The position numbers and the translations under genes are program-made. 64,000 nucleotides of DNA from Gilliamella sp. wkB7. GTDB taxonomy: Bacteria > Pseudomonadota > Gammaproteobacteria > Enterobacterales > Orbaceae. A model generated the notes under the pieces. The model made no database searches, was not told the DNA's origin, and saw only the letters and a program-made list of their open reading frames with translations. The stretch is from the NCBI RefSeq assembly GCF_001693435.1, contig NZ_CM004509.1, positions 2,728,001 to 2,792,000 of the forward strand. Direction: 5' to 3'. Positions 49,413-59,711 of the stretch are shown here, in pieces. How positions within the stretch are numbered: position 1 is the stretch's first letter; each line of letters starts with the position of its first letter.

Positions 49413-50117
49413 ATGCTAAAATACCGAGATGTGGCAAAAAAAATTCAGCAAGTAATTTATCAGCAAAATTTACCTAAAGATACACAATTGCCTAATATCG
49501 AAGGTTTAATTAATCAATATCAAGTTAGTCGTACGACCATTATTAAAGCACTTAACTGTTTAGAAAGGCATGGCGTCATATATCAAGTTCAAGGGAGTGG
49601 CATTTTTGTTCGGCAACCCCAAAAACATGGATATCTGAATTTTTTGGAAAGTCATGGTTTTAGTGTTGATTTGAACGATGCACCAAATTCCGCACAAGTG
49701 TTTAATGTAGATATCGTTCAACCAACTTCACAAGTCAAACAAAACCTACAATGTGAAGATGGAGAAGAGGTCTATTTTATTAAACGGTTACGTAAGTTCG
49801 AAGGCAAAGTTTATGCGCTTGAAAGATCTTACTATCGAAAAAAAATGGTGGGTTATTTAAATAAGGAAATTGCTGAACACTCCATATTCAGTTATATAAA
49901 AGATATATTTAAAATCAATATCGGTTTTTCTGACAAATATTTTAAAGCGATTAAATTAGATGAACAGACTGCGGACTATTTAGGATTAAGTGCGGGCGAT
50001 CCTGCTCTGTGTGTGGAAGAAATTTTTTACACCAATACTGGTGAACCATTCGATTTTTCAACCATCATATATCATTACGACAATGCTAAATTTTACGTAC
50101 AAAGTAATTCTAAATGA
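49413..50117 (+). CDS. GntR-family (HutC-type) regulator of the beta-glucoside operon
   Basis: A 234-residue regulator: an N-terminal winged helix (about 1-70, with VSRTTIIKALNCLERHGVIY and QGSGIFVRQP) and a C-terminal UTRA ligand-binding domain (about 85-230, with LERSYYRKKMVGYL and GEPFDFSTIIYHYDNAKF). It is divergent from the PTS and glucosidase genes with 175 bp between, so it probably represses them and responds to a phosphorylated sugar. This replaces the BglG antiterminator control known from E. coli; I see no BglG-type RNA site. Confidence 0.9.
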   Translation: MLKYRDVAKKIQQVIYQQNLPKDTQLPNIEGLINQYQVSRTTIIKALNCLERHGVIYQVQGSGIFVRQPQKHGYLNFLESHGFSVDLNDAPNSAQVFNVDIVQPTSQVKQNLQCEDGEEVYFIKRLRKFEGKVYALERSYYRKKMVGYLNKEIAEHSIFSYIKDIFKINIGFSDKYFKAIKLDEQTADYLGLSAGDPALCVEEIFYTNTGEPFDFSTIIYHYDNAKFYVQSNSK

Positions 50118-50207
50118 TTTCTTTTTAGTTTATTAACTTGATGTGGAGTAACTCATTGGTTACTAAATAAGTTAATAATGTATTTTATTAGTAAGTTTGC
50201 CTAGCTT

Positions 50208-50266
50208 AGTTCTCCTTAATTAAAAATACATTCAAGTATTACTTAATTAAGGATGAACTTTTTTAT
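50208..50266 (+). terminator. Terminator after the GntR gene
   Basis: A long stem: AGTTC-TCCTTAATTAA pairs with TTAATTAAGGA-TGAACT with one bulge or mismatch, followed by a T run. It ends the plus-strand gntR message. Confidence 0.85.
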
Positions 50267-50289
50267 TAATCGATGATTTTTAATGTTAA

Positions 50290-51402
50290 TTATTGTGTAA
50301 CTTTTTTTATTATCTCAAATCTTCCTAATAAAGTGAGTTGTATTTCAAAATCGGAAGGAGCATAGATATTAATTTTATTTGTTGCTTCATCATCTGATCC
50401 GGGGGCCATCGCCATATTCATTGCTCCATAGAATCTTTCTCGTCTTTTTGGTGACTGTTGTTCGTAGTCAGCTTTTCTCATATCGAGATATTTTGGATCA
50501 CCAACTAAATATTGTTTAGTCAATAACCGTTCAACTTTATTAATTAACTTATTTAATAAAAGTCTTTCACGATCATTAATTGCTCGCTCAATCGCATCTG
50601 GTGAAACACTATAAAAAATATCATCATTAACTTTTATTTTTAATTCTTGTGCTTTAGTAATAATTTTACTAACCACATCAAGTTTGTTAATTTTTATTTG
50701 TACGGTATTATATACATGATACTGTTTTTTATCGATTTTTTTTGGTGAAGTGCGTTCGGTATTTGATTGAATAATCGAAAAATTATCAAGTTGTAGGTTT
50801 TTTAATTCGTTAGTTATGGTTGTATATTTTTGATAAACCATGTCTTTTGCTTTGTTTGCAGTAACTGCATTTTCAAAAATACTAAATGAGAACGCATTAT
50901 TTGTATCACTATTATTTAATTGTTGGACATTATTAATGTTGTATTTATCAAGTAATTTATTTAATTCTAGAAATTTTTCGTTATCATTGATGTTGATAGC
51001 AAGAGTGAGAGTGGCTTTATATTGAGCATCATCTTCACTGACTTCTTCATAAGAATCCTGTATATAGTTGCCATAATCGGTTGTGATTAAATTGTTATCT
51101 TTAATGGTGAGTGTCGCTAAATAATCCTTAAATTGTTTCATCGTGTTAGCATTGATATTTGATGCCTCACTAGGTGTTGAAGCGTCAGTATCCAATGTAA
51201 TTGTAAACTCAACCGTATCGGGTTTTAGTTTAATCGAATCTGTAATACTTGCTTCAATTTCTCCAATGGGAATTAAATTTTTGCCATATATTAATTGTTC
51301 AACTTTAGGTTCGTTATTATTGATATTCTTAAGATTTGCTGCATGGCAGGTAAAGGCTGTACCAATATTGAGTAATGTAATAAGTATTAGTATTTTTTTC
51401 AT
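50290..51402 (-). CDS. SIMPL-domain (DUF541) exported protein
   Basis: A 370-residue protein with a signal peptide (MKKILILITLLNI through CHA). The SIMPL/DUF541 form is seen in GEIEASITDSIKLKPDTVEF, the repeated beta-alpha pattern around SEASNINANTMKQF, and DAIERAINDRERLLLNKLI. Family members are periplasmic or outer-membrane-associated and form oligomers; some are tied to oxidative stress (E. coli YggE), but this one is longer and diverged. I start at 51402, where the signal peptide begins with MKK; four codons before it are also open. It is a single gene. Confidence 0.75.
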   Translation of the reverse strand: MKKILILITLLNIGTAFTCHAANLKNINNNEPKVEQLIYGKNLIPIGEIEASITDSIKLKPDTVEFTITLDTDASTPSEASNINANTMKQFKDYLATLTIKDNNLITTDYGNYIQDSYEEVSEDDAQYKATLTLAININDNEKFLELNKLLDKYNINNVQQLNNSDTNNAFSFSIFENAVTANKAKDMVYQKYTTITNELKNLQLDNFSIIQSNTERTSPKKIDKKQYHVYNTVQIKINKLDVVSKIITKAQELKIKVNDDIFYSVSPDAIERAINDRERLLLNKLINKVERLLTKQYLVGDPKYLDMRKADYEQQSPKRRERFYGAMNMAMAPGSDDEATNKINIYAPSDFEIQLTLLGRFEIIKKVTQ

Positions 51403-51541
51403 TCTATATCCCATTATTTTATTAGTTAATTTTTTATTGGTTACTTTTAAGTTAGGTAAAAGAATTCTTTACAGATGAAAATATTATAGACAGTTTAATT
51501 TAAGATAAGTAAAAAAAATACATCCAGTTGTAAAAAGGTAT

Positions 51542-51562
51542 AAAAAAAGCGTCAAAAGACGC
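51542..51562 (-). terminator. Terminator of rph-pyrE
   Basis: GCGTC and GACGC pair around AAAA, with a run of seven A on the left, which reads as a T run on the minus strand. It lies just beyond the pyrE stop. Confidence 0.88.
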
Positions 51563-51565
51563 CTT

Positions 51566-52210
51566 TTAAATTCCATACTGAGTTCGATAATCTTCAACCA
51601 GTTTAACTTGGTTTTGTCGAGAGGGATCTTGATAAAGATAATGAATCAAATCATCTAATGTAATAATTGAAATAACCTCGCAATGATAGGTTTGCTTTAT
51701 TTCTTGAATGGCAGATAACTCACCGCGACCTTTTTCTTGACGGTCAAGGCAAATCAATACACCAGCCAGTTTTGATTGATTATCTTCTAAAATTCGCATT
51801 GATTCACGAATTGCGGTACCCGCAGTAATTACATCATCAACTAACATAACACGTTGTTGATAAATAGTACTACCAACTAGATTACCACCTTCACCATGGT
51901 CTTTAGCTTCTTTACGGTTAAAGCAATAAGGAACATCAACATTATAGTGCTCAGATAAGGCCACTACTGTTGATGAAACAATCGGAATCCCTTTATAGGC
52001 AGGACCGAAGATGACATCATAGTTTAAATTTGCATCCATCAATGCGGCAGCATAAAAGCGACCTAATAAAGCCAGATCTTTACCTGTATTAAACAATCCT
52101 GCGTTAAAAAAGTAAGGGCTTTTTCGTCCTGACTTTAAGGTGAATTCACCAAATTTTAGTGCTTGCCTATCTAAAGCAAATTCAATAAACTCACTTTTAT
52201 ATGATTTCAT
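51566..52210 (-). CDS. pyrE: Orotate phosphoribosyltransferase
   Basis: A 214-residue type I phosphoribosyltransferase with the PRPP-binding motif [16 protein letters not shown] and the conserved [16 protein letters not shown] and [10 protein letters not shown]. It makes orotidine 5'-phosphate from orotate and PRPP in pyrimidine synthesis. It begins 13 bp after rph. Confidence 0.97.
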   Translation of the reverse strand: MKSYKSEFIEFALDRQALKFGEFTLKSGRKSPYFFNAGLFNTGKDLALLGRFYAAALMDANLNYDVIFGPAYKGIPIVSSTVVALSEHYNVDVPYCFNRKEAKDHGEGGNLVGSTIYQQRVMLVDDVITAGTAIRESMRILEDNQSKLAGVLICLDRQEKGRGELSAIQEIKQTYHCEVISIITLDDLIHYLYQDPSRQNQVKLVEDYRTQYGI

Positions 52211-52223
52211 CGATCCTCTCCAA

Positions 52224-52940
52224 TTAATCTTTTAAGGCTTGTCTTTGTGCATCAATAATTGTTGCAATACCATTTTTTGCTAATTCTAGCAGTTCTAATA
52301 ATTCTTCATGACTGAATGGTTCACCTTCGGCAGTACCTTGTACTTCGATAATACGTCCGTCATCAGTCATAATGACATTCATATCTGTATCTGCATTGGA
52401 ATCTTCAATATATTCCAAATCACATACTGCTTGACCCTCGACAATTCCGACAGACACAGCTGCAACTAATGATTTAATTGGGTTCTGTTTTAATTTACCA
52501 TCAGCAATCATTTTATTAATTGCATCGTTAAGAGCAACACATGCACCAGTGATGGATGCTGTTCGTGTTCCGCCATCGGCTTGAATGACATCACAGTCTA
52601 GGGTAATGGTATATTCGCCAAGTAATTTAAGATCAATCATGGCTCTTAATGAACGGGCAATAAGTCGTTGGATTTCCATTGTACGACCTGTTTGTTTCCC
52701 TTTTGCCGCCTCACGCTGAGTTCTTGAATTGGTTGCGCGTGGCAACATGCCATATTCTGCTGTAACCCAACCTTGATTTTGACCTTTTAAAAAACGTGGT
52801 ACACTTTCCTCAACCGTTGCGTTACACAGTACTTTGGTTTCACCAAATTCAACTAATACAGAACCTTCTGCATGCTTAGTATAATGACGGGTTATTTTGA
52901 TTGGGCGGACTTGTTCCGCAGCTCGACCAGACGGGCGCAT
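52224..52940 (-). CDS. rph: Ribonuclease PH
   Basis: A 238-residue phosphorolytic exoribonuclease. It opens [14 protein letters not shown] and has [19 protein letters not shown], the phosphate-site [20 protein letters not shown] (split across the arginine-rich loop) and [19 protein letters not shown]. It trims tRNA 3' ends. The order yicC (divergent), rph, pyrE is the same as in E. coli. The full length, with an intact C-terminus, differs from the frameshifted rph of E. coli K-12. Confidence 0.97.
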   Translation of the reverse strand: MRPSGRAAEQVRPIKITRHYTKHAEGSVLVEFGETKVLCNATVEESVPRFLKGQNQGWVTAEYGMLPRATNSRTQREAAKGKQTGRTMEIQRLIARSLRAMIDLKLLGEYTITLDCDVIQADGGTRTASITGACVALNDAINKMIADGKLKQNPIKSLVAAVSVGIVEGQAVCDLEYIEDSNADTDMNVIMTDDGRIIEVQGTAEGEPFSHEELLELLELAKNGIATIIDAQRQALKD

Positions 52941-53097
52941 GCAATTCTCCAGCTGTTATATAAAAAAATGTTTGAATTTATCATTTAGGAGGACATCAAT
53001 TAAAGAAAGGATTGATGTTTAGCCTAAGCTAAGAGCGCATTATACAGAATTTATGATACAATGCCCAGCAAGTTTTTTATAAATTTAGGATCCAATT

Positions 53098-53964
53098 ATG
53101 ATTTCAAGTATGACTGCCTATGCCCGAAAAGAAATTAACCAATCATGGGGGACGGCCTCTTGGGAGTTGCGTTCTGTTAATCAACGCTACTTAGAAACCT
53201 ATATTCGTATGCCAGAACAGTTTCGATCACTTGAACCGATTATTCGAGAACGACTTCGAGGTCGATTAACACGCGGTAAAATTGAATGCAATTTACGCTT
53301 CGAACTCGATCCTGCTTCGCAGCATCAAGAATTATCTTTAAATGAGGATCTTGCAAGACAGGTTCTTAGTGCGGTTAATTGGATTAAAACTGAATATAAA
53401 TCTGGTGACGTTAATCCTATTGATGTTTTACGTTGGCCGGGCGTGCTATCAGCTAAAGAACAAAATCTTGATAGCATATCACAAGAAATCTTAGCATTAT
53501 TGGATGGAGCCATTAATGAATTAATTGCTGTACGTGAACGCGAAGGACAAGTATTACGTGATCTTATTATCCAACGTTTAGACAGTATTACGACAGAAGT
53601 TGAAAAAATTCGTCAATGGATGCCACAAATACTCGAATGGCAAAAAGAGCGCTTGCAAAACAAATTGGCGGAAGCAAATATTGAATTCGACAAGTCAAGA
53701 TTAGAACAAGAAATCGTATTGATGGCTCAACGTATTGACGTAGCTGAAGAGCTTGATCGTTTAATGACTCATGTTAAAGAAACCTACGCAATTTTAAAGA
53801 AAAACGAAGCAGTAGGGCGCAGACTTGATTTTATGATGCAAGAATTTAACCGTGAATCAAATACCATAGCCTCAAAATCAATTAATGCTGATGTAACCGC
53901 TAGCGCGATTGAACTTAAAGTCTTAATTGAACAAATCCGAGAACAAGTACAAAATATTGAATAA
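53098..53964 (+). CDS. yicC: YicC family endoribonuclease
   Basis: A 288-residue protein, the family's usual length. It opens ISSMTAYARKE and has ELRSVNQRYLETYIRMPEQF, then the coiled middle, and ends with GRRLDFMMQEFNRESNTIAS, the hallmark of the family. YicC proteins act in RNA turnover in the cytoplasm. It is divergent from rph, with the shared promoter region in 52941-53097, and is followed 11 bp later by a DMT transporter gene. Confidence 0.94.
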   Translation: MISSMTAYARKEINQSWGTASWELRSVNQRYLETYIRMPEQFRSLEPIIRERLRGRLTRGKIECNLRFELDPASQHQELSLNEDLARQVLSAVNWIKTEYKSGDVNPIDVLRWPGVLSAKEQNLDSISQEILALLDGAINELIAVREREGQVLRDLIIQRLDSITTEVEKIRQWMPQILEWQKERLQNKLAEANIEFDKSRLEQEIVLMAQRIDVAEELDRLMTHVKETYAILKKNEAVGRRLDFMMQEFNRESNTIASKSINADVTASAIELKVLIEQIREQVQNIE

Positions 53965-53975
53965 ACTGTCATTTA

Positions 53976-54863
53976 ATGAATAAGTATTTAGGTATTTTAG
54001 CCGTTATTTTGGCATCACTATTATGGGGCACAACAGGTACGGCCGCCACGTTTGCCCCAGCTTTATCCCCTTTATTTATCGGCTCATTTGCTATGGGTAT
54101 TGGTGGGATTTTGCAATGTGGATTGGCTACCGTTAAGATTGTTCATGATCGTGCTTTATTGGCAGTGCATTGCAGATTCTTGATCGTGGGGGCACTTGCT
54201 GTAGCTATCTATCCTTTAGCATTTTATTCTTCTATGCGTTTATCTGGTGTAACCATTGGTACCGTTGTGTCTATTGGTTCAGCCCCCATTTTGTCGGCGA
54301 TAATTGAATATTTCAGTCGTGATTTTCAACTCAATAAACAGTGGGCTACGGGTGCTTTATTGGGGATTATTGGAATGGTGATGTTAGCTTTTTCTGACAA
54401 TGCAAGTACAATAATCCAATATACTCATGTTAATTTAGGTATTTTATTAGGATTAGTTGCGGGCTTGACTTACGCTCTCTATTCATGGTCAGCAAGGCAA
54501 TTAATGTTAAAAGGCGTTAATACTAAAGCGGCAATGGGCGCTACTTTTGGTTGTGGGGGATTATTATTAATTCCTGTTATGTTAATAACTGGCTCTGCTT
54601 TTTTTACTTCATGGAATAACATGGCGGTTGGATTTTATATGGCATTGATACCGATGTTTTTAGGTTATCTTTGCTACGGTTTTGGATTATCAAAAATCTC
54701 GGCCAGTATGGCAACAACCATTACCTTACTTGAACCCGTTATTGCTGCGATTCTTGCTATGTTAATTGTGGGTGAATGCTTATCGTTAATTGGTTGGATT
54801 GGCATGCTGCTGATCTTTATTTGTCTAATTATGGTAACCTTATCAAGTTTGGTTAAAAACTGA
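53976..54863 (+). CDS. DMT (EamA) family transporter
   Basis: A 295-residue protein with ten predicted membrane helices in two EamA repeats. It begins LGILAVILASLLWGTTGTAA and the second half has GATFGCGGLLLIPV and TTITLLEPVIAAILAMLIVGE, typical of drug/metabolite exporters of the RhaT/EamA type. The substrate is unknown. The close spacing to yicC suggests co-transcription. Confidence 0.88.
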   Translation: MNKYLGILAVILASLLWGTTGTAATFAPALSPLFIGSFAMGIGGILQCGLATVKIVHDRALLAVHCRFLIVGALAVAIYPLAFYSSMRLSGVTIGTVVSIGSAPILSAIIEYFSRDFQLNKQWATGALLGIIGMVMLAFSDNASTIIQYTHVNLGILLGLVAGLTYALYSWSARQLMLKGVNTKAAMGATFGCGGLLLIPVMLITGSAFFTSWNNMAVGFYMALIPMFLGYLCYGFGLSKISASMATTITLLEPVIAAILAMLIVGECLSLIGWIGMLLIFICLIMVTLSSLVKN

Positions 54864-55269
54864 ATATTTGATATTTTTTCTTTAGCCATTTTCTAAAAAA
54901 ATTAATTAGCTCAATCAGCTACTCATCAATACTGTTTTTTGTCTTTAACAATTTTTTCTTTAACAAGTAAGCCAAGAATACTTTTCTAGAATAAATAACA
55001 GATCTCTTATTTTGAAAAAAAGCAAAAATATTAATTATTTCTGGCAGATTAAAATCAAGAAAAAAATCTCTAACTCTTCCTATCTCAATAATAGAATTTA
55101 TACAAATTAAATAGGTCATTCAACACCTAATATATGTAATAAGAATTTAAAAAATAAAATTTTACGATACTGGATAATTAACGAGATGTTGTTAAAATAA
55201 ACAGGCTGTATTTTAATCAAAATATAGTAAATCATAGATAATCATAAATAGTAAAAGGGGATGATAAAT
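54864..55269. other. AT-rich intergenic region
   Basis: Between the DMT gene and the Sel1 gene. Apart from one doubtful small minus-strand frame (54919-55119), nothing is seen beyond AT-rich sequence and the purine-rich ribosome site AAAAGGGG at its right edge. Confidence 0.5.
54919..55119 (-). CDS. Doubtful small hypothetical protein
   Basis: A 66-codon frame with an AGGTG a few bases before the ATG. The product would be hydrophobic at first and lysine-rich at the end (FLAYLLKKKLLKTKN). In DNA this AT-rich, such frames arise by chance. No family recognised; it could also be a gene fragment. Confidence 0.25.
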   Translation of the reverse strand: MTYLICINSIIEIGRVRDFFLDFNLPEIINIFAFFQNKRSVIYSRKVFLAYLLKKKLLKTKNSIDE

Positions 55270-55965
55270 ATGAAAAAATTACTTACTTCTGGTTTGTTAT
55301 TTCTATTTTTAGTAGGACCTGCTTGTGCACAAGCAGTTAAAGAGTCATTAAAAGATGTTCCTTATGATGAAGTACTAAAAATGGCAACGGAAAATAATGA
55401 CCCAAAAGCGCAATATGATTTAGGTGTTCGATACTTTCAAGGGGAGGGTGTTGAAAAAGATCCGTTGAAAGCTAGACAATGGTATGAAAAGGCAGCTGCA
55501 CAAGGCCATTCTGGAGCTGAATCTAATTTAGGATATATGTATGAGAATGGCATAACAGTTGACCAAGACTATGCTAAAGCCAAAGAGTTTTATGAAAAAG
55601 GTGCTGCAAAAAATGATGAATATGCTCTATTTAATCTAGCTAGTTTATACAAAGAAGGCCGAGGTGTAGCTAAAGATCCATTAAAAGCAAAAGAATTATT
55701 TGAAAAATCAGCCGAGCTAGGTCTTGTAAATGCACAGTATCATTTAGGGGATATGTATTTAACGGGTGACGGCATAAATAAAGATCTCAATAAAGCTCGA
55801 TATTGGTTTGAAAAAGCAGCCGAACAAGGACAACCAGAATCTCAGTTTAATTTAGGGGTCATGTATGAAAATGGAGCTGCAGGTCTAACAAGAGATCATA
55901 ACAAAGCAATGGAATTGATTGAAAAAGGATGTGAAGGCGGTGTAGAACACCCAATTTGTCAATGA
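55270..55965 (+). CDS. Exported Sel1-repeat protein
   Basis: A 231-residue protein with a signal peptide (MKKLLTSGLLFLFLVGPACA). The rest is five Sel1-like repeats (about 36 residues each) with the pattern AQYDLGVRYFQGEGVEKDPL and A-x-x-WYEKAA. Such proteins act as periplasmic scaffolds, but no partner is evident. I prefer the start at 55270, because the AAGGGG site is too close to the ATG three codons earlier. Confidence 0.85.
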   Translation: MKKLLTSGLLFLFLVGPACAQAVKESLKDVPYDEVLKMATENNDPKAQYDLGVRYFQGEGVEKDPLKARQWYEKAAAQGHSGAESNLGYMYENGITVDQDYAKAKEFYEKGAAKNDEYALFNLASLYKEGRGVAKDPLKAKELFEKSAELGLVNAQYHLGDMYLTGDGINKDLNKARYWFEKAAEQGQPESQFNLGVMYENGAAGLTRDHNKAMELIEKGCEGGVEHPICQ

Positions 55966-56035
55966 GTTTATTTATCTAATTACAAATGATAATCAGTAAA
56001 GTTAATAGTAATAAGTAAAACGGCTTTATAAAATT

Positions 56036-56062
56036 TAAAAGGGGCAAAGTACCCCCTTTTTG
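56036..56062 (+). terminator. Terminator between the Sel1 gene and the MATE gene
   Basis: AAAGGGG pairs with CCCCTTT around CAAAGTA, with a T run after it. It suits the plus-strand Sel1 gene, and on the minus strand the upstream A-rich side makes it usable by the MATE gene. Confidence 0.85.
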
Positions 56063-56080
56063 TTTTTTAATTTTAATATA

Positions 56081-57472
56081 TTACGGATTAACTTGTTTAG
56101 GATAATGCCGACTTTTAATCGATTTAAAATACCAGTAGAGTGCTGCATAAGCGATACCGGTTGATAAAAGATCAGCGGTAGGTGATGATGCCCAAACTCC
56201 ATCTAAATCGAAAAATAGCGGTAAAATATAAAGCGTTGGCAATAAAATTAAAATTTGCCTTGAAAGACTGAGTAAAATAGAAACTCTAGCCATACCAATA
56301 CATTGGAAAAAGCTTGTTGTTACCATTTGGAACCCAACAAACGCAAATGAAAGCGTTGTATACCTTAGTGCAATAGCTGATATAGCAACTAAGTCCACTT
56401 CAGAACTGAATGCTTTAACCAGTACATCAGGCATAAAGCAACCTAATATAAACCCAGCACTCGTGATCACAGTAGCGATTTTCACTGCGTAGAAAAAGGT
56501 CTCTTTCACGCGTTTATAATTCTTTGAACCATAGTTATAGCCAATGATTGGCTGCATTCCTTGGTTAACGCCAATTACAATCATAATAATCAGCGTTATT
56601 AATCGATTTGCATTTGAATAACCGGCAATAGCATCGTCACTTGAAACATGAGAAATCGGCGCATAGTGAGTTAATTGCCAGTTTATAAAGACCACTACCA
56701 CAGACGCAGCAACTTGCATGGCAAATGGCGACATGCCAATCGATAGAATCGATTTAATATAAGTAATATCAAGTCTAAAATTACGACGATATAGCTTGAT
56801 ATTACTGTTTTTGCTAATAAAGTGCTGCATTACAAACAAAAAGCTAATGAACATCGATAGGGTGGTTGCAAAAGCTGCGCCTCGCATGCCCCAACCTAAA
56901 GCAATAATAAAAATTGGGGCAAGAATAATATTGGCAATCACGCTAATAAACATAGTTACCATAGCTTTAAAAGGATAACCACTTGCTCGCATCATATTGT
57001 TGTAGTTGAAAGTCAATGTAATAAAAATACTACCCGGCAAAAATACCTCTAAAAACTCACGAGCGTAAATATGGTTGGTTGGGCTTGAACCAATAAAATG
57101 TAAAACAGGGTCAATAAAATAAAGTAATAATGCTAAAGTAATACCACTCAGTACTGCTGTTAACATAAACGAAGTGCCCGCAACTTTTTCGGCTTTATCG
57201 ATTTCGCCTCGACCTAAAAATATAGAAATACGGCTCGCCGAACCAATACCTACTAACATACCAATACCCGCAGCAAGATTCATAACGGGTAAAATAATGC
57301 CTGCACCACTTAATGCTTCGCGCCCAATCCAATGCCCAATAAAAACTCCATCAATAATGTTATAAAGAGTATTGACGGTTGTCCCAATAATGGAGGGAAG
57401 TGCATATTGCCAAAATAATAAACTGATTTTTTTATTCTTAAAATCATTATAAATATCTTGAGGATTTGCCAT
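56081..57472 (-). CDS. MATE family efflux transporter
   Basis: A 463-residue protein with about 12 membrane helices. Family features: YALPSIIGTTVNTLYNIIDG with GHWIGREALSGAG in the first half and GVNQGMQPIIGYNYGSKNY in the second, both typical of the MepA/DinF-like branch. It probably exports drugs or metabolites using an ion gradient. It is a single gene. Confidence 0.9.
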   Translation of the reverse strand: MANPQDIYNDFKNKKISLLFWQYALPSIIGTTVNTLYNIIDGVFIGHWIGREALSGAGIILPVMNLAAGIGMLVGIGSASRISIFLGRGEIDKAEKVAGTSFMLTAVLSGITLALLLYFIDPVLHFIGSSPTNHIYAREFLEVFLPGSIFITLTFNYNNMMRASGYPFKAMVTMFISVIANIILAPIFIIALGWGMRGAAFATTLSMFISFLFVMQHFISKNSNIKLYRRNFRLDITYIKSILSIGMSPFAMQVAASVVVVFINWQLTHYAPISHVSSDDAIAGYSNANRLITLIIMIVIGVNQGMQPIIGYNYGSKNYKRVKETFFYAVKIATVITSAGFILGCFMPDVLVKAFSSEVDLVAISAIALRYTTLSFAFVGFQMVTTSFFQCIGMARVSILLSLSRQILILLPTLYILPLFFDLDGVWASSPTADLLSTGIAYAALYWYFKSIKSRHYPKQVNP

Positions 57473-57496
57473 ATTATTTATTCCAAATATAACAGG

Positions 57497-57538
57497 TTGT
57501 AAAAAAGTTTCAGATTAACGTTACGTTTCAGTAAAAAT
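57497..57538 (+). repeat. Interspersed element A, copy 2
   Basis: Contains AAGTTTCAGATTAACGTTAC then GTTTCAGTAAAAA. Upstream of the MATE gene on its promoter side. Confidence 0.55.
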
Positions 57539-57672
57539 GTTATTGTTAATTACATTATTTATCACTATGCTAATGGCAATTATGAAGTTGTCTTATCAAA
57601 AATGAGTTGGCGAGTTTTTTTAGCCGCTAAGACTCAAGTTATCGTTATTAATATTTCTTAAATACCATTAGA

Positions 57673-57719
57673 TTTTGTAAAGAAGTTTCAGGTTAACTAT
57701 ACGTTTTAGTATAAAAACT
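57673..57719 (+). repeat. Interspersed element A, copy 3
   Basis: Contains AAGTTTCAGGTTAACTATAC then GTTTTAGTATAAAAA, differing from copy 1 at only a few positions although the two lie 57 kb apart. Confidence 0.6.
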
Positions 57720-57831
57720 AACTAATTATCATTTGTTATCTAATCAGACTAATAAATTGTGGATAGCACTTTTTTAGTGCTTTGATAAAATAGTGGTAGT
57801 CTTACTTTTGCCACCCAAACAGGAATTCTAA

Positions 57832-58836
57832 ATGAGTGTACAAATAGAAAAAGTTATTTTACATAAATTAATCAGAAAAAATGACACTGAAATTGAACTG
57901 CAACTTCGTGATTCAATGCTAAGCAATCAACAAGCGGTTGTCAATTTAATTGAGGATATTAACCGTATTTATAATAATAAAAGCAAAGCTTATGGGCTAT
58001 TCAATAGTGAAAGTCTGTTTGAACAGTCGCTTAAAGAATTACGTTTAGGCAACCAAGATTTTTTGCATTTTAGTCAAGAATCGACCAAGCAACTACGCAA
58101 TGAACTCGCTAAATACCCGTTTGCAGAAGGTGGCACGGTGGTCTTTTGTCATTACCGTTATCTAGCTGTTGAATACTTAATTATTGCAGTATTAAATAGC
58201 TGTTCAAGTATGTTAGTTAATGAACAGCTTGATATAACCGAAACCCAATATTTGGATATTGATCATGCCGATATTATTGCTCGAATTGATATCACTGAAT
58301 GGGAAACCACACCAGATTCAAAACGCTATTTAACCTTTTTAAAAGGACGAGTTGGGCGCAAAGTGTCTGACTTTTTTATGGACTATTTAGGTGCCAGTGA
58401 AGGATTAGATGCGAAAGCGCAAAATAAAACTTTAGTGAAAGCGGTTGATGACTATTGCCAAGAAATGCAATTTGATAAACAAGACAAAACCAACGCCCGT
58501 GAAAATGTCTATAATTATTGTCAAGCTCAATTACAAGCAGGCGAAGAGATCGAACTCAAAAATCTAGCTAATGAATTGCCGGCTAATGGTGAAAATAATT
58601 TCGCTGAATTTGTGAAAAATAGCGATTACGATTTAGAAGAGACCTTTCCAGTTGATCGTAGTGCACTGCGTCAACTCAAAAAATTCTCAGGTAGTGGCGG
58701 TGGATTAACCTTAAGTTTTGATTCTGACTTATTAGGTGAACGAATTAAATGGGATCCGCAGACTGATACACTAGTGATTAAAGGTGTTCCACCAAATTTA
58801 CGCGATCAATTACAACGTAATAGCGGTTCAAACTAA
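57832..58836 (+). CDS. yejK: Nucleoid-associated protein YejK (NdpA)
   Basis: A 334-residue protein of the 37-kDa nucleoid-associated family: [21 protein letters not shown] near residue 40, [20 protein letters not shown] near 170 and [20 protein letters not shown] near 265. It binds the chromosome in the cytoplasm. It is followed 32 bp later by nfo. Confidence 0.94.
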   Translation: MSVQIEKVILHKLIRKNDTEIELQLRDSMLSNQQAVVNLIEDINRIYNNKSKAYGLFNSESLFEQSLKELRLGNQDFLHFSQESTKQLRNELAKYPFAEGGTVVFCHYRYLAVEYLIIAVLNSCSSMLVNEQLDITETQYLDIDHADIIARIDITEWETTPDSKRYLTFLKGRVGRKVSDFFMDYLGASEGLDAKAQNKTLVKAVDDYCQEMQFDKQDKTNARENVYNYCQAQLQAGEEIELKNLANELPANGENNFAEFVKNSDYDLEETFPVDRSALRQLKKFSGSGGGLTLSFDSDLLGERIKWDPQTDTLVIKGVPPNLRDQLQRNSGSN

Positions 58837-58868
58837 TCATCACATCCAATTATCAGGAACATAAAAAT

Positions 58869-59711
58869 ATGAAATACATTGGTGCACATGTTAGCGCAGC
58901 AGGGGGAGTCGATAATGCTCCAATCAACGCCTATCAAATTGGCGCAACAGCTTTTGCCTTATTTACAAAAAATCAAAGACAATGGCATGCTAAGCCACTT
59001 GAATCAGCCATAATCGATAGTTTCAAAAAACGCTGTGAACGATATGGCTTTACCAGTAAACAGATCTTACCGCATGATAGTTACCTGATAAATCTAGGTA
59101 GTCCTGATAGTGAGCAACTCGATAAATCACGAACGGCTTTTTTAGATGAGATGCAACGCTGTGAACAGTTGGGACTCACCTTATTAAACTTTCATCCGGG
59201 GAGTCACTTACAGAAAATATCGGTTGATGACTGTTTAGCGCGTATTGCTGAATCGATAAATATCACTTTAGATAAAACCAAAAACGTTGTTGCTGTGATT
59301 GAAAATACGGCAGGGCAAGGATCTAACTTAGGTTATAAGTTTGAACATCTGGCACAAATCATTGACAAAGTTGAAGATAAAAGTCGTGTAGGTGTTTGCA
59401 TTGATACCTGTCATGCCTTTGCTGCTGGTTATGATTTACGTACTGAAAAAGCCTGTAAAGAAACGTTTGATGAATTTGAAAAGATTGTTGGCTTTAAATA
59501 TTTACGGGGCATGCATTTAAACGATGCCAAAAGCGAACTCGCTAGCCATGTTGACCGCCATGACAGTTTAGGTAAAGGTAACATCGGTCAAACGGCATTT
59601 GAATTTATCATGCAAGATCCGCGAATTGACGAAATACCACTCATTCTTGAAACCATTGACCCTGATATTTGGGCTCAGGAGATTGCTTGGTTAAAAGGGC
59701 AAGCAAAGTAG
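58869..59711 (+). CDS. nfo: Endonuclease IV
   Basis: A 280-residue AP endonuclease. The metal-ligand segments are all visible: [53 protein letters not shown] with [11 protein letters not shown], and ILETID. It cuts DNA at abasic sites using three Zn2+ ions. It is probably co-transcribed with yejK. Confidence 0.97.
   Translation: MKYIGAHVSAAGGVDNAPINAYQIGATAFALFTKNQRQWHAKPLESAIIDSFKKRCERYGFTSKQILPHDSYLINLGSPDSEQLDKSRTAFLDEMQRCEQLGLTLLNFHPGSHLQKISVDDCLARIAESINITLDKTKNVVAVIENTAGQGSNLGYKFEHLAQIIDKVEDKSRVGVCIDTCHAFAAGYDLRTEKACKETFDEFEKIVGFKYLRGMHLNDAKSELASHVDRHDSLGKGNIGQTAFEFIMQDPRIDEIPLILETIDPDIWAQEIAWLKGQAK

Larger units (their letters stand above)
57473..57831. other. Intergenic region with two copies of a short repeat
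   Basis: Between the divergent MATE and yejK genes. It holds two of the three copies of the GTTTCAGGTTAACTATACG-type element (57497-57538 and 57673-57719). A small AGCACT/AGTGCT hairpin lies at 57765-57781, and probable yejK promoter sequence lies beyond it. Confidence 0.6.
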
